The notes below the pieces were generated by a model, which was not told the DNA's origin, did no database searches, and worked only from the letters and a program-made list of their open reading frames with translations. 63,557 nucleotides of DNA from Allobacillus halotolerans (GTDB lineage Bacteria > Bacillota > Bacilli > Bacillales > Alkalibacillaceae), in NCBI RefSeq assembly GCF_018967645.1, contig NZ_JAHLZF010000009.1, positions 1-63,557 on the forward strand, written 5' to 3'. The first letter of the stretch is position 1; each line of letters begins with the position of its first letter. A program made the position numbers and the translations under genes. Below are positions 61,901 through 63,557 of the stretch, piece after piece.

Positions 61901-62630
61901 GAAAACATGGCATTACATAAAGCTCTCAACCAAGTTTAAAGTTCAGATGAATTGGCACTTATTCAATATTTTGATTGGCCTTCTCGTGTTTGCGGTGCTT
62001 TCATCAGCGTTTGGCGGGAGTTCTTCCTATAGCACAAATGAATTTGGGAAAGTTGCGATTCATTATGTTTCTAGCGATTTAGCTTTTGTTTTTGTGCTTA
62101 TCTGGGCGTTCGTCGTCGGCTGGACATTGGCACGTCCTGCTTTTCGTGAAATGGATTTCAGCTTTGTATCCAATCGATTCACAAGTCATATGTCATCCAT
62201 TTTATATATCGGATTTGCGAGTGTTATCGGCGGATTAATCGGATTCTTTTCTCTTTTTCTCGGAAAGGCATTGTACTTTCTGTTTTATTCAACCGACTCC
62301 GTCGTAATCGCCAAACCGTATACAATCAAAGAAATTTTAATCGGCGTAATTGTTATCATTAGTTTAACCTTCTTACTGGCATCGGTCGGTTATTTCGTTG
62401 GCGAACTTGTGAATTGGAATCAAGCCTTTATATTCATTATACCTGCGTTGGCTATAGGGAATATCGTGCTCGATGCGAAAATTGGAGACACAGTCGGGAT
62501 TGGGCAACTCGTCATGATTTTTTCAACAGAAACAGAATGGTCGATGTTGTTCCTGAAAGTGCTAGGGTTCTCCGTTCTCATTTATACGATCGTCATCTTT
62601 TTGACTCGACGAATGGAGGTGCGCAGATGA
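61887..62630 (+). CDS. ABC transporter membrane protein
   Basis: 247 residues from ATG 61887 after GAGGAGGG; GTG/ATG upstream at 61881 would overlap that site. Six membrane helices (about 25, 60, 105, 140, 170 and 215 as centres), no enzymatic motif. Partner of the YtrB-type ATPase. Overlaps the next gene by ATGA. Confidence 0.87.
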   Translation: MSLNKKTWHYIKLSTKFKVQMNWHLFNILIGLLVFAVLSSAFGGSSSYSTNEFGKVAIHYVSSDLAFVFVLIWAFVVGWTLARPAFREMDFSFVSNRFTSHMSSILYIGFASVIGGLIGFFSLFLGKALYFLFYSTDSVVIAKPYTIKEILIGVIVIISLTFLLASVGYFVGELVNWNQAFIFIIPALAIGNIVLDAKIGDTVGIGQLVMIFSTETEWSMLFLKVLGFSVLIYTIVIFLTRRMEVRR

Positions 62631-63334
62631 CTAATGTTACACTTACAGGACTTCTTCCGCTTATCTTAATGATTTTGTTGGCATATTTTATATTGAAAAG
62701 AACAAATAGAACGAAACGAAAAAAGAGTCGCGGAAAAAGAAACGTTTTCATTTATAGTGTGATTCTAGCTATGTCTATTGTTGTTTATTATGTTTTTATT
62801 ACCCAAGCGGATATAGAGGCGGCAGACGTAAAGTTGCATGATGACTATGAGTCGACTTTGGATCAGCTACATGCGTATCCACCAGTTTCATATGAAGAAA
62901 TTGACGCATTCACACTAGCGGGTAGATGGGAATATGAGTTGGATGAAAAGTATGGAAACCTAGTTGTAGAGTCCGAAACGGAAGTTCGTGTAAAGAGACG
63001 AGAAGATAATGAGCCAAATATTGAAATTGGTTACTATCGTCCTTCAACATTCTATATTCGAGGCATAGAGGTACCTGAGGAAAACATTAAATATCCTGAT
63101 GTAACGCTATTAGGTAAAGAGTTGGCTCTTATCATTCCTCATGACCAATACTCCATATCACAGACTATTATTTCGAAAGAAGAATTTATCAATCATTACG
63201 TGAATCCTAATCAACTAACTGACCAAGAACTGCACAAGTTGAGCAACTTTTATTATCAAAGTTTTCAATTGATCGTACCGGAAGATTTGGAAGTGGAACT
63301 GCGAGGAGACGGATTGCTGCAAGAGATTGAGTGA
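62627..63334 (+). CDS. Membrane-anchored protein of the GntR-ABC operon
   Basis: 235 residues from ATG 62627 in an ATGA overlap, after GGAGGTG; a longer frame beginning at 62414 is rejected. Two helices (about 6-22 and 38-55) with a basic loop RTNRTKRKKSRGK between, then an acidic extracellular domain (YESTLDQLHAYPPVSYEEIDAF). Unknown family; by position an accessory part of the transporter. Terminator at 63373. Confidence 0.78.
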   Translation: MTNVTLTGLLPLILMILLAYFILKRTNRTKRKKSRGKRNVFIYSVILAMSIVVYYVFITQADIEAADVKLHDDYESTLDQLHAYPPVSYEEIDAFTLAGRWEYELDEKYGNLVVESETEVRVKRREDNEPNIEIGYYRPSTFYIRGIEVPEENIKYPDVTLLGKELALIIPHDQYSISQTIISKEEFINHYVNPNQLTDQELHKLSNFYYQSFQLIVPEDLEVELRGDGLLQEIE

Positions 63335-63372
63335 CGGTCTCGAGTGGCTACTCTAGACATACTGCATATATG

Positions 63373-63423
63373 AAAGGCGACGGTAATTCCTGCATTCTGT
63401 GCAGAAGTTGTCGTCTTTTTTTG
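63373..63423 (+). terminator. Terminator of the GntR-ABC operon
   Basis: AAAGGCGAC pairs with GTCGTCTTT around a 28-nt partly paired loop, followed by TTTTTTT. Confidence 0.8.
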
Positions 63424-63482
63424 TTTGATCAATCGTTTATCGATAGCTAGAATCACTTTATCAGCAGAGATACCCTTATGGA

Positions 63483-63557
63483 GAGCGTCTATCAAGCACG
63501 GAAGCCGAGCAACTCCTGGAGCTTCCGTAGTCGAGAGCGTCTATCAAGCACGGAAGC
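63483..63557 (-). repeat. 52-bp hairpin repeat, same family as the left end, inverted
   Basis: GAGCGTCTATCAAGCACGGAAGC at 63483 (given here in part) recurs at 63535, 52 bp later, and is cut by the window edge. The reverse complement, CTTCCGTGCTTGATAGACGC with CGACTACGGAAG, matches the unit of the array at 12-358 apart from the linker. At least 1.5 copies are visible. Confidence 0.9.

Overview
The window looks like chromosome from a low-GC Gram-positive of the Bacillaceae. It carries a B. subtilis-type block (rocF, then sigW-rsiW-cdaA-cdaR-glmM-glmS with a glmS ribozyme), T-box and TPP leaders, a YtrA-type GntR operon, csaA, trhO and mhqD, and ribosome binding sites close to AAGGAGG, with several TTG and GTG starts. 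Many proteins are rich in Asp and Glu, which would fit a salt-tolerant member, but I cannot name a genus. I saw no rRNA, tRNA, CRISPR or prophage.

Layout. 0.5-8.6 kb: arginase, then the envelope-stress sigma factor with its anti-sigma, the c-di-AMP synthase and its regulator, and the first two enzymes toward UDP-GlcNAc. 8.8-20.3 kb: accessory genes, including a decayed ECF sigma/anti-sigma fusion, a deacetylase, a regulator beside an MFS gene with a stop codon, two secreted proteins, and an ArsR-VOC-GNAT operon. 20.6-25.9 kb: an asparagine synthetase with a degenerate glutaminase site, rlmA, and a cluster of 21-bp repeat arrays. 25.9-30 kb: a holin-like toxin remnant, an IS3 remnant, ykoF under a TPP riboswitch, and guaC behind a PurBox pair. 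30-36 kb: a PIN-type toxin-antitoxin pair, a UMF1 transporter, a broken HEPN-CBS gene and the fetAB exporter. 36.4-41.5 kb: trpDCFBA on the minus strand behind two tandem Trp T-boxes, with no trpE. 41.7-43.4 kb: DUF443, DUF4176 and an orphan HEPN-like protein, resembling pieces of a type VII secretion toxin/immunity locus. 43.5-49.9 kb: housekeeping and stress genes. 49.9-63.3 kb: three regulator-controlled operons (TetR-ABC exporter, PadR-membrane protein, GntR-ABC transporter), each with a visible palindromic operator, plus MscS, an amidase and an SDR.

The most unusual feature is a set of intergenic tandem arrays in two size classes. Five arrays have a strict 21-bp period (about two DNA turns), each with its own conserved 10-14 bp core and a variable remainder. 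Four arrays have a 51-52 bp period (about five turns) whose units can fold into hairpins. One 52-bp family occurs at both ends of the window in opposite orientation. They create long spurious reading frames on both strands, and I know of no described function for them.

Six loci are broken: the sigma/anti-sigma fusion, the MFS gene, a GNAT gene, a holin-like toxin, the HEPN-CBS gene and an IS3 transposase. Several lesions sit in or near homopolymers, so assembly error and real decay both need to be considered.
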